Below, one piece after another: positions 1 through 9,899 of a DNA stretch of 64,000 nt. This stretch comes from Apiospora phragmitis. Taxonomy: Eukaryota > Ascomycota > Sordariomycetes > Amphisphaeriales > Apiosporaceae. Positions within the stretch are counted from its first letter, which is position 1. The number at the start of each line of letters is the position of its first letter. The translations under genes were made by a program, and so were the position numbers. Where the stretch lies: contig JAQQWL010000015.1 in the NCBI GenBank assembly GCA_038363925.1, positions 310,001 to 374,000 on the forward strand, in the 5' to 3' direction. Below the pieces are notes generated by a model that made no database searches, was not told the origin of the DNA, and saw nothing but the letters and a program-made list of their open reading frames with translations.

Positions 1-96
1 AGTTGCGGCATGGACGTCGACCTCGACGGCCCCCTCAGCATACTCGTCGTGACTACGCTTTCTGGAGGCAGCTTCCGACTCCTGGATGTTGGGTGA
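1..96 (+). CDS. Possible 3' end of a gene truncated by the window edge
   Basis: The frame starting at base 1 is open and ends at a TGA at 94-96. It encodes about 31 residues with GC-rich third positions (GAC, GTC, CTC, GGC, CCC), which looks more like coding sequence than the DNA just downstream. No family is recognisable from so short a stretch, and it may be chance. The next base run is non-coding in all frames. Confidence 0.25.
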   Translation, partial: SCGMDVDLDGPLSILVVTTLSGGSFRLLDVG

Positions 97-721
97 CATA
101 TCAAATAGTGGCATTGAAGAAGCCCGTACAATGGAGCGCGAATATCCGCCTCCAGAGTGAACTGAAAATCGTGGGCATCAAGTCAGACCATTTAGGCAAG
201 TAAGGATTGGATGGTGGGATGTTGAAGTTGGCGGAGATCGGGGGGCAAGGTATTCACAGCGAATTGGTGGTGTAGGTTCGATCTCGTTGCGTCGACAGCC
301 ACGGTTGGTGTAATGTGCCTTCAAACAAGTGGAAGCTTACAAGTCGATTATTCGGATTTGGGCAATTCGAAATATGGACGGAGAGTCAGGCGGGAACGAA
401 CGCGTTTCAATCAGGATGGATTCGAGGAAGTTGCTCCTGCGGCGGGCACATCACAGTGTCCAGACTTGGATTGATTGATTGATTGATTACAGGGAACGCA
501 GGACTGAACGCGAAATAAAGTAGGGAAGGGCGCGTCGTTATGGCGTGGGTCGCGTTCAATGCGGGCGTGCATGGTCCGAGCTCGGTGCAAGGCGGGATAA
601 TGGGATAATAACTGGATAATTGCTCTGCATAAAACACATATAGGTCTGCGGACATAAAGACGACTTCGCGTGCCAAGACTTGCTATACAAGTTCTTACTG
701 CACCTACCAATAGTACCAACC
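97..721. other. Intergenic, with a GATT repeat and a TATA-like element
   Basis: No convincing gene. A short tandem GATT repeat lies at about 470-491. An AT-rich element resembling a TATA box (ataaaacacatatagg, about 629-644) sits roughly 80 bases upstream of the ATG at 722 and is the best promoter candidate for the small ORF there. Confidence 0.4.
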
Positions 722-1075
722 ATGTCCCTCGTCGATTTCTGCGCTCACCAAATCGAACATAAATATGTCACAACGGGCTATAAGAATCAGCCAGTTGCGG
801 AGCTCTACGGCAACTCAAGGACTCATGCCATACGGGTCGAAGGGCCAGTGGAGTCCGGCCTCTTGGATTATGCAAGAGAGGCCTTGCTTACCGGCATCGC
901 CCAGGTAGCCCGGATCCGTGACAAGTACAAGGTCGAAGGTCACATACGGAAGCCTCTGTGCGGGTCAGTTCCGGACCACAGCACTTTGAAGGCGCTTTTG
1001 GCCCGTCTAGTTTGCCAGGTCGGGATTCATGACCATGCCGTGGATGATTCCTCGGACCGGCGGCAGAGCCTTTGA
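722..1075 (+). CDS. Small hypothetical protein (117 aa)
   Basis: This intronless ORF starts at an ATG in a good eukaryotic context (accaaccATGtcc) and follows a TATA-like element by about 80 bases. The product is about 117 residues, with no predicted signal peptide or membrane segment and a mildly basic, mixed composition. I recognise no domain. The upstream leader is pyrimidine- and CA-rich, as in fungal 5' leaders. It may be a genuine lineage-specific gene or the first exon of a longer one; nothing downstream clearly continues the frame. Confidence 0.35.
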   Translation: MSLVDFCAHQIEHKYVTTGYKNQPVAELYGNSRTHAIRVEGPVESGLLDYAREALLTGIAQVARIRDKYKVEGHIRKPLCGSVPDHSTLKALLARLVCQVGIHDHAVDDSSDRRQSL

Positions 1076-2597
1076 CTCCTCCAAAACGAACTATGTATTA
1101 GTGTCTTCAATGAGCTTCGCAGCCTCTCGGTGTTGCAGTGTCTTCGCCAAGTACCCTAGCCCATGAAGAATGCCGTGTTTGTCATGATTATCTTCTTCGA
1201 GTCAACCGACACGCCGTACCAATTTGTTCGTCCAACCTGGACTGGTCCCACGAATCGAGAATGGTTATATTCTGCAATGTACCGAGGCTTTCTCGCCAGT
1301 TGAGACCATCTCTCATTTGCCCATCTGCACGTTGCGCATAGAGGCTTGCTGCGCTTGATGTGTATATGAGACCTGGAAGTTTCCCAGACTTCCGCACCTA
1401 TTCAATTTTGCAGTATCTCACCCATTCTTGCCACATATCTGTCCAACTGGAAACCTGGTGGTACAGCACGACTGTCCGTACAGTCCGGTGAATGCCCATG
1501 CTACCCTCAGTTCGACCCTATCGATCACATCCTTCGGCTTGTAATGCACCCACTTCAGTAACAAAAAGCAGAAAGTGCAGCAGAACATGTCGGTTAACCC
1601 ACCAAGCTAGATATACGAGGAAGGGCTGCAGCGTCGGCGGGATTTGTGGCTATCTGAGGGCACGGAAAACCCCGCAAGGCGATACAACGCCGCTTGACGA
1701 CACCAACGACGACACCGAATTCACCCATGAAATCGAACTGTTTTCCGCTGTGACACCGAACGAACTCCGCTGTAGACACCCCGGCCGGGTCGACATTGAT
1801 GCCACCAGCTCGGCATGCAAGTCGAGTCAGGCGGCGACGGATACCGGCATGGTGATGTGGAGCATCGGCGGAACTCCGACTCGGGATCGCCCAGCCGAGC
1901 CTTCTCCACTCTCGCCGGAGACTTTGACGGCGCCGTGTTTGCGGTGATCAGCGTTCTGTTGCTGCCCATCAACGATTGGAGCTTTGGCAGGCAGCTATCC
2001 ACCAACTACGACGTGCCCGATTGCATGCGCCAGGAAGGCCGCCTATTCCACCGGGTCCGCCGCTCTGCTGTCACTCGTCACTCAGCTTCAATTCATGCCA
2101 AGTCTACCTAGCAGAAATTGCCATTTGGCTGGCACTGTTGGCACTCAGGAATTCAATTACCATAGCCGCGGCTGGGCAAAAATCCATCCAGAGTTCTTGT
2201 CGGTAGATACCGAGTACGAAGTTTCGATGTGGCTAGTCCGTCGACGATGAATACTTGGTTAATGCGCTGTGATAGGGGCCCGTTTCAATTGCTTGGCTCG
2301 CTTAAACTGGGGCTTTTTCTATAGGGAGGGTACGTACCTCTGATACGAATACGAACACGTCCCGACCTCCAGTAGGTATAGCCCAGAGGTATACAGAAAT
2401 GAATACCTAGGCACTCGCATCTCTACGCAGTAAACAATGCTTGCCTATATTCCGCGGTACGAATACAGATATAGAGTGGTTTCACGCGGAAGCAACTTCC
2501 TACAAAAGAGGTATGAACACCTCCTTTCTAAATAAGCAACCAATTCCTGTTCAGCAGCACACCTCCCGGCTCCAACTGTTCTTTGATACGCGTCACA
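1076..2597. other. Intergenic; overlapping unassigned open frames at 1.49-2.25 kb
   Basis: No recognised gene. Between 1492 and 2250 three + frames are open in overlapping stretches (1492-1947, 1815-2111, 1984-2250), and one includes a hydrophobic segment around 1935-1975. This could be a decayed or multi-exon gene, but no family is identifiable. The final 200 bases before CYP51 are the likely CYP51 promoter; they are AT-rich and contain several CCTAGG/TACC-type short motifs common in this DNA. Confidence 0.3.
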
Positions 2598-4288
2598 ATG
2601 ATATCTCTCATAGAGTTACAACAGGCATCGGTACTCCGTCATGCAGCCCATGGCCTTATTGGACTTGTTGCCTTCATTCTCTTCAACGCCTGCCGTCAAA
2701 TCCTCTTCCGCCCCAAGACCGAGCCACCAGCCGTCTTCCATTGGATTCCCTACCTCGGAAATGCCGTTGCGTATGGTATGGACCCCGTTGGGTTCTTCCA
2801 TAAGTACCGGGCAAAGGTGAGTTCTCGCAGAAGACAAGTTCTGGTCTTGGCCTTCTCTCTCTACTAACGCCTCACCTTCCACTAGTACGGTGATGTGTTC
2901 ACCTTCACTCTTTTCGGTCGGAACATAACCTGCTACCTGGGCATCGAGGGTAATGACTTCATCCTCAACGGCAAGCTCCAGGACGTCAGCGCCGAGGAAA
3001 TCTATGGCCGCTTACCATCCCCGTGTTTGGCAGCGATGTCGTCTACGACTGCCCCAACTCCAAGCTCATGGAACAGAAGAAGTTTGTCAAATTCGGTCTG
3101 ACCCAGGCAGCCCTGGAAGCCCATGTACCCTTGATCGAAAACGAAGTCCTGGATTATATCAAATCAACCCCGGAGTGGAAGGGGACTTCAGGCGTTATCG
3201 ACGTTACCACGGCCATGTCCGAAATTACACTGTTCACGGCAGCGCGGTCGCTGCAGGGAAGAGAAGTGCGACAAAAGTTAACTGCCGACTTCGCCAGGCT
3301 GTACCATGATCTGGACCTGGTAAGTACTTGCGATAACGTCCATCTCCCAAGCTCGTGCTGACAACGATGACCGACCAGGGCTTCTCTCCTATCAACTTCC
3401 TCTTCCCCGGTCTACCCCTGCCACGAAATCGCCGCCGAGACGCTGCCCATATCAAGATGCGAGCCGTCTACCTCGACATCATCAAAGAGCGCCGCAAGCA
3501 CGATCTGGAGTCTGAGGAGGAACACGACATGATATGGAACCTCATGAATTGTAGCTACAAGAGCAGGACACCCATCCCCGACAAGGAAATTGCCCATATG
3601 ATGATCACACTCCTCATGGGAGGCCAGCATTCGTCCTCGTCGGCCGGCTCATGGATCATGCTCCGCCTTGCAGCCCATCCTAACATCGCCGAAGAGCTCT
3701 TCCAAGAGCAGGTTCAGAATCTGGGACGAGGCAGCAAGGGCGGCCGCCTGCCGCCGCTTCAATACTCGGACCTGGACAAGCTTCCCCTCCTGCACAACGT
3801 GGTGAAGGAGACCCTGCGCCTGCACGGCTCGATCCACTCCATCCTCCGCAAGGTGAAGAGCCCGCTCCCGTCCCGGAACCCCCTACGTCATCGGCGCCGA
3901 CAAGGTGCTACTGTCCTCGCCCATGGCGACCTCGACGAGCGAGGAGTTCTTCCGCGACGCCAAGACCTGGAACCCGCACCGCTGGGACAAGCCCGAGGAG
4001 GGAGTCGCCGCTGCGGTCGACGAAGAAGTGGTGGACTACGGATACGGCGCCACGACGTCGGGGTCCAGGAGCCCGTACCTCCCGTTCGGGGCCGGGCGCC
4101 ATCGCTGCATCGGGGAGAAGTTTGCGTACCTGAACCTCGGCGTCATTGTCGGTACCCTGGTGCGCAACTTCGAGTTCTCCTCCATGGATGGACAGGAGGG
4201 CGTCGTGCCGCCTACGGACCACACCTCCATGTTTGCACGCCCGCCACAGCCTTCTTTCGTTCGTTGGACCCGACGGGAGTATGACTAA
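2598..4288 (+). CDS. CYP51-type sterol 14-alpha-demethylase paralogue, with apparent frameshifts
   Basis: Cytochrome P450 of the CYP51 family, which removes the 14-alpha-methyl group of eburicol/lanosterol in ergosterol synthesis at the ER. Exons read 2598-2816, 2886-3319 and 3379-4288; an N-terminal hydrophobic anchor is present. The B-C region retains [11 protein letters not shown] with the Tyr known from azole-target studies. The I-helix reads [12 protein letters not shown] (most fungal CYP51s have AGQHSS), followed by KETLRLH (ExxR), DYGYG and the haem loop [10 protein letters not shown]. Reading needs two corrections: one base missing near 3008 (CC run) and a net -2/+1 change at about 3870-3885. 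After correction the length is about 521 residues, normal for the family. It sits beside tailoring enzymes, so it may be a self-resistance or pathway copy rather than the housekeeping one. Homopolymer error is likelier than true decay. Confidence 0.88.
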
Positions 4289-4874
4289 GGCCGATATTAG
4301 TAGCCATTGTCTTAATCAATCTTCAAACAAGACTGGTTATCTGGGCGTCAAGGGTACTGATAAGCTGGCTACCCCCTTGTACATTTAGAATTAATGCAGA
4401 AAACTAGACTATAAACAGAAGCATTTCGAGCGTCGATGTCAGGGTCGGCACCGTGTCAGTAGTATCAGTAGCGCTACTAGAGTTGGCAAGTTTAGTGTTT
4501 AGGTTTCCCTATACAAAACCTACTTAGTATGGACACAGTTAAAGTTCTTTTCGCTGCTACTTCGCCATGTAGCACCCGCTAGGTAGGTAATAAAATTCGA
4601 AGAGCGTTTTTGATAGATAGAACATTACAATCGACAGAATATGCACCGTGTGAGGTGTCAATATGTCCGTTCTTCGGTCGAGCGTACGCGCAGAAGGGGA
4701 CGAAACCGAGCGCGAGCAAAGCCACACTCACTAGACACTTTGGCAGTTTTGGCAGTTAAACAGCCTTCGGGTGAGCCTTCGTGTGGCCAAGGACTACAAG
4801 TACCACAGCGAATTATTATTTTTCAATGCCGGACATGAGGACCGGGTGGAGATGAGCATTCATCATGTTTGCTT
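4289..4874. other. Convergent intergenic between CYP51 and transporter, with repeat copy A
   Basis: 3' flanks of CYP51 (+) and the TDT transporter (-). Apart from the degenerate direct repeat annotated separately, I see no gene here. The DNA is AT-richer than the flanking coding regions. Confidence 0.5.
4467..4655 (+). repeat. Degenerate direct repeat, copy A
   Basis: About 190 bases share order and sequence with 9480-9704. Shared blocks include an agtatca/agcgctacta segment, the stretch ttaggtttccctataca followed by a ctactta block, then aagagcgttt, and finally gacagaatatgcacc. The copies differ by substitutions and indels, so the duplication is old. No terminal inverted repeats or ORF were seen, so the class (solo LTR, MITE or simple segmental duplication) is unknown. 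Confidence 0.75.
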
Positions 4875-6044
4875 CTACAATAACGTTACGTCTTCGTCTT
4901 TCCCCGGCCACATGATCTGGCGCGTCGCTACAGGCTTTATATGGAATACCAGAGTGGCCACCGAGAAAGCAAATAGAAGTACAGTCATGATTGTCGCTAC
5001 CCACTGGGTGGCATTCAACTGTAATTGCTGTCCGATATATTCCGTTCCCATGGTGAATCCCACGTTGGGGAAGATGATGCCCCACCACGCCAACGAAAAG
5101 CTCGTTTTGGGCTTGAAGTGTCCATTTTCGTAGGGCACCAACAGTGGAAGATTGGCTAACAGGCCTATAGCGAAAAGCCAAAAGCCAAAGAGCCACAGGA
5201 AGATGGACGCCCAGTCTACCACTATCTGAAGCACTTCCGGGGCACTCGGATGCTGTGCGAAATAACCAACTCCGGCCGGGATATACCGAGCACAGCCAAT
5301 GAGCGAGACAATGGTAAAGCCGGCCGACCCCACCGGCATGAAAAGTACTGGACGCTGGGCTCTAGGCGGGAGCCCGTTGGCGAACAGGGAGCCGATGTAC
5401 AGTGGCATATATGCGAGGCTCGCAGTCCAGCCGAGGCCTTGATAGGAGATGCCGGCCACGATGATGGGAAGTCTTTGATCTGGAGGCTGGGATTGGGCGA
5501 TGGCCGAGGCAACGTTTCCGGTGAGCATGATATTGAATACCGTCAGAAAAACAGCTGGACTGAGTTGCAAAGGGTCGACTGATGCGTTCGCCATCAACAA
5601 TACCAGCAGGGTCGATCCGAGTAACAGACTAATGGCTGCGTACATCCAGAACAATATCCGAATCACAACCACCAGCCAGTACCCGGTGTGGGGCTGGCCG
5701 AACCGCTGGATAGAGATGATGGACACGGCGACGGAGAGCAGGAAGGAGCCAAAGAAGAAGGGCTCGGGCGGCTTCGTCAGCGAACGGGGAAACATGGGTG
5801 GGTGGAGGACGAAGCGCGCGAGCATCGTCGAGCAGAAAAGAACAAAGAGAACCAGTTTCAGAATGAAGACGACGACACCAAGCGTCTGCAGCCCGTGGAA
5901 TTGATGGGGCGTCTCGCTCAACAGGATGGCGATGCCTCCCGTGGACTGCGTGCAGGTGAAGTTGGCCCACGTGAAATGCGCAATGCGCTTCCCGGACACC
6001 GACGCGCCGTGATTCGTCCACCCGGCCTCGACCATCGCCTCCAT
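4875..6044 (-). CDS. TDT-family C4-dicarboxylate/malate transporter (Mae1/SLAC1 type)
   Basis: A single-exon gene of 389 residues, all membrane-like, with about ten hydrophobic segments. The opening FTWANFTCTQSTGGIAILLS and the following PHQFHGLQ are characteristic of the tellurite-resistance/dicarboxylate transporter (TDT) family, which includes S. pombe Mae1 and fungal SLAC1-like proteins. These carry malate or other small organic anions across the plasma membrane; some fungal members (SSU1 type) export sulfite, so the substrate is not certain. A further ATG in another frame at about 6093 could mark a longer N-terminus if a base is missing. It is divergent to the catalase, convergent with CYP51, and apparently intact. 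In this context it could move a pathway acid or simply be a neighbour. Confidence 0.85.
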   Translation of the reverse strand: MEAMVEAGWTNHGASVSGKRIAHFTWANFTCTQSTGGIAILLSETPHQFHGLQTLGVVVFILKLVLFVLFCSTMLARFVLHPPMFPRSLTKPPEPFFFGSFLLSVAVSIISIQRFGQPHTGYWLVVVIRILFWMYAAISLLLGSTLLVLLMANASVDPLQLSPAVFLTVFNIMLTGNVASAIAQSQPPDQRLPIIVAGISYQGLGWTASLAYMPLYIGSLFANGLPPRAQRPVLFMPVGSAGFTIVSLIGCARYIPAGVGYFAQHPSAPEVLQIVVDWASIFLWLFGFWLFAIGLLANLPLLVPYENGHFKPKTSFSLAWWGIIFPNVGFTMGTEYIGQQLQLNATQWVATIMTVLLFAFSVATLVFHIKPVATRQIMWPGKDEDVTLL

Positions 6045-7007
6045 CAGAAGACCGTAGGTTTTCTCGGTCGCCCATCGTGTTCAATGTGGCCATTCACGTC
6101 TTCATCACCACTTACGAGGCTTTGACGGCTTAAGAAGTCTAGCTTGTGGTTCCATGGCTGCGGATATATGATGCAACTGAATGCCACCTATATGTCAAAG
6201 ATGCTTCATTGACGCTGTATGCAGTGTCACATTGTGGCGACTGCACAGTAGCGCCGGCGCGTATATCCGAAATGGGCTATTTTCAACTGGCCTTTTCAAA
6301 GTACGGCACGAACCGATGCGCGTCATGGATTGACGCCCGTGAGGAGACATTGTGTCAGATTGCTTCTCGAGTAGAAGCCATTTCGCGGACGGATGCATAA
6401 AGTAAATCCTGTCCTCTCGAACGGCGATTGCACTTCCCGGGTTGCCTTACCGGCTGCCGCCGTCATTACGCCATCTTCGGAAGTCGTCATTGTCGAGCAC
6501 CTGGTACATTGGTAGAAGACCTGCGCTGTGGAGTGCCAAGAGTAGGAAGATTGGCGGCGGGTGAAAAGTGGGTGGTTATAATGACGGATATGCGGCTGAA
6601 TGATGGTTGAATGATGACATTGGAGCACCCCGTTGATGCTTCTATTAGCAATACGGAGAAGTTGGTCCGTATCATGACCACGCCCCACGAAGTCCATGCC
6701 GCATTAACGTTCCTTCAACATACTGCTGTTCAAACCCAATGTCTTAGTGCACCATGCCATTTTCCAGCCCTGGTTTTTGTGCTATACGACTGATTTGCAT
6801 ATCTGCCCTCACATTGGCCTACGAAGTCCTGATATCATCGATGCATCACGATATACGAAGCAGGAAGAATTGGAGAAGTCTCCAGGCAACATGTCTTAAG
6901 AGACGCCTTCACCTCGCTGTGGGAAGCCTCGTTATACATTTGCCTTGCTTGTGCAAACCCGAATTCTACATCCTCTGGAAGTCAGCATCGGAGTACCAGC
7001 AAACAAA
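6045..7007. other. Divergent promoter region, transporter/catalase
   Basis: About 960 bases between the divergently transcribed transporter and catalase. It contains only short overlapping ORFs on both strands with no recognisable product. It probably holds both promoters; no binding site is asserted. Confidence 0.4.
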
Positions 7008-9395
7008 ATGGCATCCAGTGCCCTCAAAAGTACCACGGGCGGTAACAGCAACCAATGGAGTATCACCCAGCACCCGCTTGAGTCCATCAAGCAAACGATT
7101 GCCAGCACTACGACGGCCGAGTCGCGAGGAAACCGCGTGAGCCACATGCAGAGCGCCAACGAGGGACCCGCCGACATCATCTCCAAGGTCTCGGGTGCTA
7201 TGGAAGGTGGAAAGCGCGAGGACGATGGCCCGTACTTCACCAACAACGAGGGCATCCCCTGGCCTGATGTGTAAAGCGCCTCTAGATATGTTTTGTTCGA
7301 CAAAGAGAGTGTGCCCTGCCGCTGTTGTCTCGCAGTGACCATAGCAAAACCATCGGCGGAGTTCCTGTCGCCAGTGATGTCTTCTTGTTCCAGTGAGTAC
7401 AGAGAGTTCTGCTGCAATTGAAATACCTCGAGCGTGCCTAAGCAAGCGAGTAGGAAACAGCAGACTTCCAACCGATCCAAGAACCTGGAGCGTGAGTACT
7501 TTTTCTGGTCAGATGTAGCTCTATTTCGAAGTTGCTGACCTGGAATAGGCATGGTGCACCCATGCGGGAGTGGCGCGTTTGGTTACTTTGAGTGCACCCA
7601 CGATGTCACCCACCTCACTGTAAGTTGCTGAAGCCTGTGGACGGGGTGAACTGCTTCAATGGACTGACACAAAAATGTAGAAAGCCAACTTCCTCCAGAG
7701 CGTAGGCGAGAGGACACCGATTTTCATCCGCTTCTCCACAGTGACCCTAGGCAGAGAATACCCGGATGAGGGCAGGAACCCGAGGGGTTTCGCCGTCAAG
7801 TTCTACACCAAGGAGGGCAACTATGACAACGTGGGGCTGAATTTCCCTGTCTTCTTTTGCCGCGACCCAATCCAGGGCCCCGATGTTATCAGGTCGCAGC
7901 ACCGTAACCCCCAGAACTTCTTGCTCGACATGAATTCGATATTTGATCTCCTGGCCTGTCTGTACCCCTGAAGGGAACCATGCTGGCCTCATGTTCTTCA
8001 GCGACCATGGGACCCCGGTCGGCTGGCGCAACAACCATGGTTATGGCTGTCACACTTTCAAGTGGATCAAAAGCGAAGGGAGATGTATATACATCAAGTA
8101 CCGTGAGTTCAGCGAGATCCTGCCCGTTTTGTCTGATATCGCACTGTTCTGTTTAGTTCTTTGTGCTAAGAATCGCCGCCCACGCAGACTTCATCGCCGA
8201 CCATGCAGACTTCATCGCCAAGCACGGCCAGAAGCAGTTTACTTACGACGAGGCTATCCGCACCATGGGCGAAGATCCCGACTATTCCAAGCGTGACCTT
8301 TGGGAGGCCATTGAGCGTGGCGAAGAGCCCGAGTGGACGACCAAGGTCCAAATCATGGAACCCGAGGATGCCGATCCAGAAAAGTTGGGCTTCGATCCGT
8401 TTGATGTTACCAAGGTTTGGCCATGCGATCAGTTCCACATGCACGATTTTGGACGACTCGTCCTAAACAAGAACCCGGGTAAATCCATCTTCACCAGTGC
8501 TATCGAGTCTGCCCTGGCGCTAACCAACGCAGAAAACTTCCACCGCGATGTTGAACTTGCCGCTTTCTCACCTGGCTCGATGGTTCCAGGCATTGGAGAC
8601 TCGCCAGATCCCCTCCTTCATTTCCGGTGAGTATGACCCCTTTTACCGAATGCTCTTTCAGCCGGCTAACACAAGATTCGCTCAGAATGTTCTTCTATCG
8701 GTAAGAGACGACGTCTGCCCCGCATGGAGCTATCTGCGAGACACTAATTTTTGCCAAAGCGATGCTCAATATCACCGAATCGGTGTGAATCTACATCAGG
8801 TTCCTGTCAACTGCCCGTTCATGTCACGGTCATACTCATCGCTCAACTTCGATGGGCCGATGAGAGCAGACGCCAACCACGCCGGCAATCCGCAGTACGT
8901 GCCCAACAGCTACGCCTACAAGTTCCGCCCGGACACGGTCGAGCCCGCATTCAAGGTCTCCGACAACGTCTGCAGCCGTAAGAGCCACTACTACCACGAG
9001 GGCAAAAAGAGCGACTATGCCCAGGCTACGCGGTTGTGGAAGCACATGATGTCTGAGCAGGAGCGTAAGAATACGTGCTATAACAATGCACAGTTCCTGA
9101 AGTTGTGCAATCAACCCATCATATAGGTATGCACAGGTCATCTCTCTGCATTGTGCATGCACTTACCATACGTTTCTCTCCATTGTAGAAGAAATACCTG
9201 GCCCAAGTTTACAATATCGCCCCCGACTACGCTCAAGGGATCTATGACTTGCTGCCCAAGAAGGACTTTGAGGTTCAAGAGGTGATCAAGCTTTCGGAAA
9301 CGGCGTGTCAATGGTACAAGGAGAAGATACTACAGCCGGCGCCAGGCAACAGGCTTGTCGGATTCGCCCCCCAGACATCACCCTACCAAATTTGA
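7008..9395 (+). CDS. Small-subunit haem catalase (fungal clade 3 type), with frameshift and in-frame TAG
   Basis: Haem catalase dismutating H2O2. Exons read 7008-7270, 7336-7392, 7454-7491, 7549-7619, 7681-8102, 8209-8478, 8533-8626, 8686-8700 (15 nt), 8760-9126 and 9189-9395. Visible landmarks are the active-site block around HPCGSGAFGYFE, RFSTVTLGRE, FCRDPIQGPDVIRSQ, WRNNHGYGCHTFKW, NFHRDVELAAFSPG and, at the proximal side, YRDAQYHR with the haem-ligand Tyr region. There is no signal peptide, so an intracellular (peroxisomal or cytosolic) site is likely. Two defects: a net +1 shift at about 7957-7962, just before TPEGNHAG, and TAG at 9124-9126 where the family and the splice context predict CAG, cutting off the last 68 residues. 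A 21-base tandem duplication provides two in-frame acceptors before 8188 and 8209. The full frame would be about 600 residues, long for this class because of an N-terminal extension. Confidence 0.85.
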
Positions 9396-9899
9396 ATCTA
9401 GGCCGTATCCACGATGCCAAATCATCCGTTTGATCGCAATATCATACGTACGACCATCAGGTAGCTACTTCGCCGCTCTTTATAGTATCATCAGCGCTAC
9501 TAAGCGTTAGTGAATGTAGTATTTAGGTTTCCCTATACACAATCTACTTATACTTCGTCTAGCCTGATGTCCGTGCTTCGGTAGTTAGCCAATAGAATAA
9601 AAGCAAAGTCTTTTGTATTACTAGTGAGAAGACATGCCCGGTGAAATTCCAAGAGCGTTTCTAACAAATGGATCACCACAGCAGACAGAATATGCACCTT
9701 GTAAGAATGTGGACATTCCCACAAGAGACTAGCGGGTTGTAAATAAATGGCTGGGTAACAGAGCATAAAACATGTAGGAAATGTGTCTAACCACTAAAAC
9801 ACCAGCTGATTATTGCAAGCAGCATAATGGCCAACCTTTATGACTAAGACGCCCCTTTCCAAAGTAAACCCTTGTTCCCACGGTATACTGTTCCTTAAC
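9396..9899. other. Convergent intergenic between catalase and FAD monooxygenase, with repeat copy B
   Basis: 3' flanks of the catalase (+) and the FAD monooxygenase (-). It contains the second copy of the degenerate direct repeat and no gene that I can support. Confidence 0.5.
9480..9704 (+). repeat. Degenerate direct repeat, copy B
   Basis: Second copy of the repeat at 4467-4655, in the same orientation and about 5 kb away. The conserved blocks occur in the same order (agcgctacta, ttaggtttccctataca, aagagcgttt, gacagaatatgcacc), with an extra 30-40 bases in the middle. Each copy begins less than 200 bases after the stop codon of a + strand gene. Confidence 0.75.
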
